A DNA stretch of 33,405 bases. It comes from Deltaproteobacteria bacterium. Its GTDB lineage: Bacteria > Desulfobacterota > BSN033 > UBA1163. The stretch is from positions 1 through 33,405 of the forward strand of contig VGRY01000049.1 in assembly GCA_016875195.1 (NCBI GenBank). The letters are read 5' to 3'. This document shows, one piece after another, positions 33,025 to 33,405 of the stretch. Positions within the stretch are counted from its first letter, which is position 1, and each line of letters opens with the position of its first letter. Position numbers and translations under genes: made by a program. The notes beneath the pieces were generated by a model. That model worked only from the letters and a program-made list of their open reading frames with translations, searched no databases and was not told the DNA's origin.

Positions 33025-33057
33025 AAAAATTAAACGTGTCCACGTTTTAATTTTTTT
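33025..33057. repeat. AT-rich hairpin, terminator-like
   Basis: AAAAATTAAACGTG (33025-33038) pairs with CACGTTTTAATTTTT (from 33041) with one extra T, followed by more T. It resembles a bidirectional terminator, but no gene reading toward it is visible within the window. Confidence 0.5.
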
Positions 33058-33082
33058 GGTTCATCCGGGAATTAAGTGGGTA

Positions 33083-33107
33083 ACCTCCCCTTAGGTTAAG
33101 GGGAGGT
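33083..33107. repeat. Perfect GC-rich hairpin
   Basis: ACCTCCCCTTA (33083-33093), three-base loop, TAAGGGGAGGT (33097-33107). It has the CCTCCC/GGGAGG style of the MITE core, in a gap (32925-33405) that has no supportable gene. Confidence 0.65.
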
Positions 33108-33225
33108 GGGGAGGGGTTATTTTTCGTCCCAGCTCAGATAGGATGCTCTCTATAACTCCCCCTCACCCCCTTATACTTAACAGGGGGGAAAGCACCCATA
33201 CGAAAGCCGGATGAACCATTTTTTG

Positions 33226-33288
33226 TAACACTTTAGTTGTTTGAAAATCTTTGTAAAATCCCTCCCAACCTCCCTTTGCCAAAGAGGG
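33226..33288. mobile_element. Partial copy of the MITE-like element
   Basis: The end sequence GTAACACTTTAG followed by TTTGAAAA matches the terminal inverted repeat of the element at 2037. It continues into AAAATCCCTCCC and CCTCCCTTTGCCAAAGAGGGG, then stops resembling it near 33288. No second terminal repeat is found before the end of the window, so it is truncated. Confidence 0.65.
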
Positions 33289-33405
33289 GTTCACGAAATT
33301 CTAACTTGTTGATATTATTTAGGTAATTTGATACATGAAACAACCATTTCCCAACCAAAGAAAAACTCATTTGTTTCAAATAGTTATGAATCGTCTCCTA
33401 ACGAT

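Noticed and set aside
33025..33107. CRISPR or tandem repeat array at the right end
   Set aside because: The elements are single hairpins of different sequence without regular spacing.

Overview
The window looks like a chromosomal stretch of an anaerobic, deltaproteobacterium-like (Desulfobacterota-type) bacterium. The grounds are a complete complex I gene set led by a selenocysteine formate dehydrogenase gene, intermediate GC content, several families of palindromic intergenic repeats, and many toxin-antitoxin genes. No rRNA, tRNA or CRISPR array was found. The taxonomic placement is an inference from gene content, not from a phylogenetic marker.

Left part (1-6.3 kb, mostly minus strand): an XPF/ERCC4-type nuclease with zinc ribbons; an AbrB-VapC toxin-antitoxin pair with a clear promoter and operator; a 172-bp MITE-like element with near-perfect terminal inverted repeats and an 8-bp target duplication; a MazF toxin with a ribbon-helix-helix antitoxin that may be translated leaderlessly; a decayed gene; a small conserved protein; a radical SAM protein; and endonuclease IV (nfo).

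Centre (6.4-22.1 kb, plus strand): a complex I-type operon, fdhA-nuoA-B-C-D-(nuoF/gltD fusion)-H-I-J-K-L-M-N, closed by a strong terminator. There is no nuoE and no NADH/FMN-binding NuoF domain. The NuoG position is filled by a NuoG-like formate dehydrogenase read through an in-frame UGA as selenocysteine (U346). A GltD-like flavoprotein carrying a NuoF-type Fe-S tail sits where nuoE/F usually lie. The most striking point is nuoB. Its reading frame is intact except for one UGA at the first cysteine of the Cys-Cys pair that binds cluster N2, and a bacterial SECIS-like hairpin with a G in the apical loop lies just behind it. The operon is best read as a formate- and possibly NAD(P)H-linked, ion-pumping quinone (or other acceptor) oxidoreductase with a candidate selenocysteine ligand at the last Fe-S cluster. 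Nearly every long gap between nuo genes holds a different palindromic repeat.

Right part (22.2-33.4 kb): a periplasmic FKBP-type prolyl isomerase; a coiled-coil protein; a decayed stretch (zinc-ribbon fragment, pyrophosphatase C-terminal remnant, frameshifted SEC-C protein) mixed with two small unknown genes; two PD-(D/E)XK nuclease-like proteins around another small unknown gene; a HigBA toxin-antitoxin pair whose promoter contains a perfect palindrome and whose toxin mRNA may be leaderless; and, on the minus strand, a SWIM/SNF2 helicase overlapping a small gene. The right end is intergenic and contains a second, partial copy of the MITE-like element.
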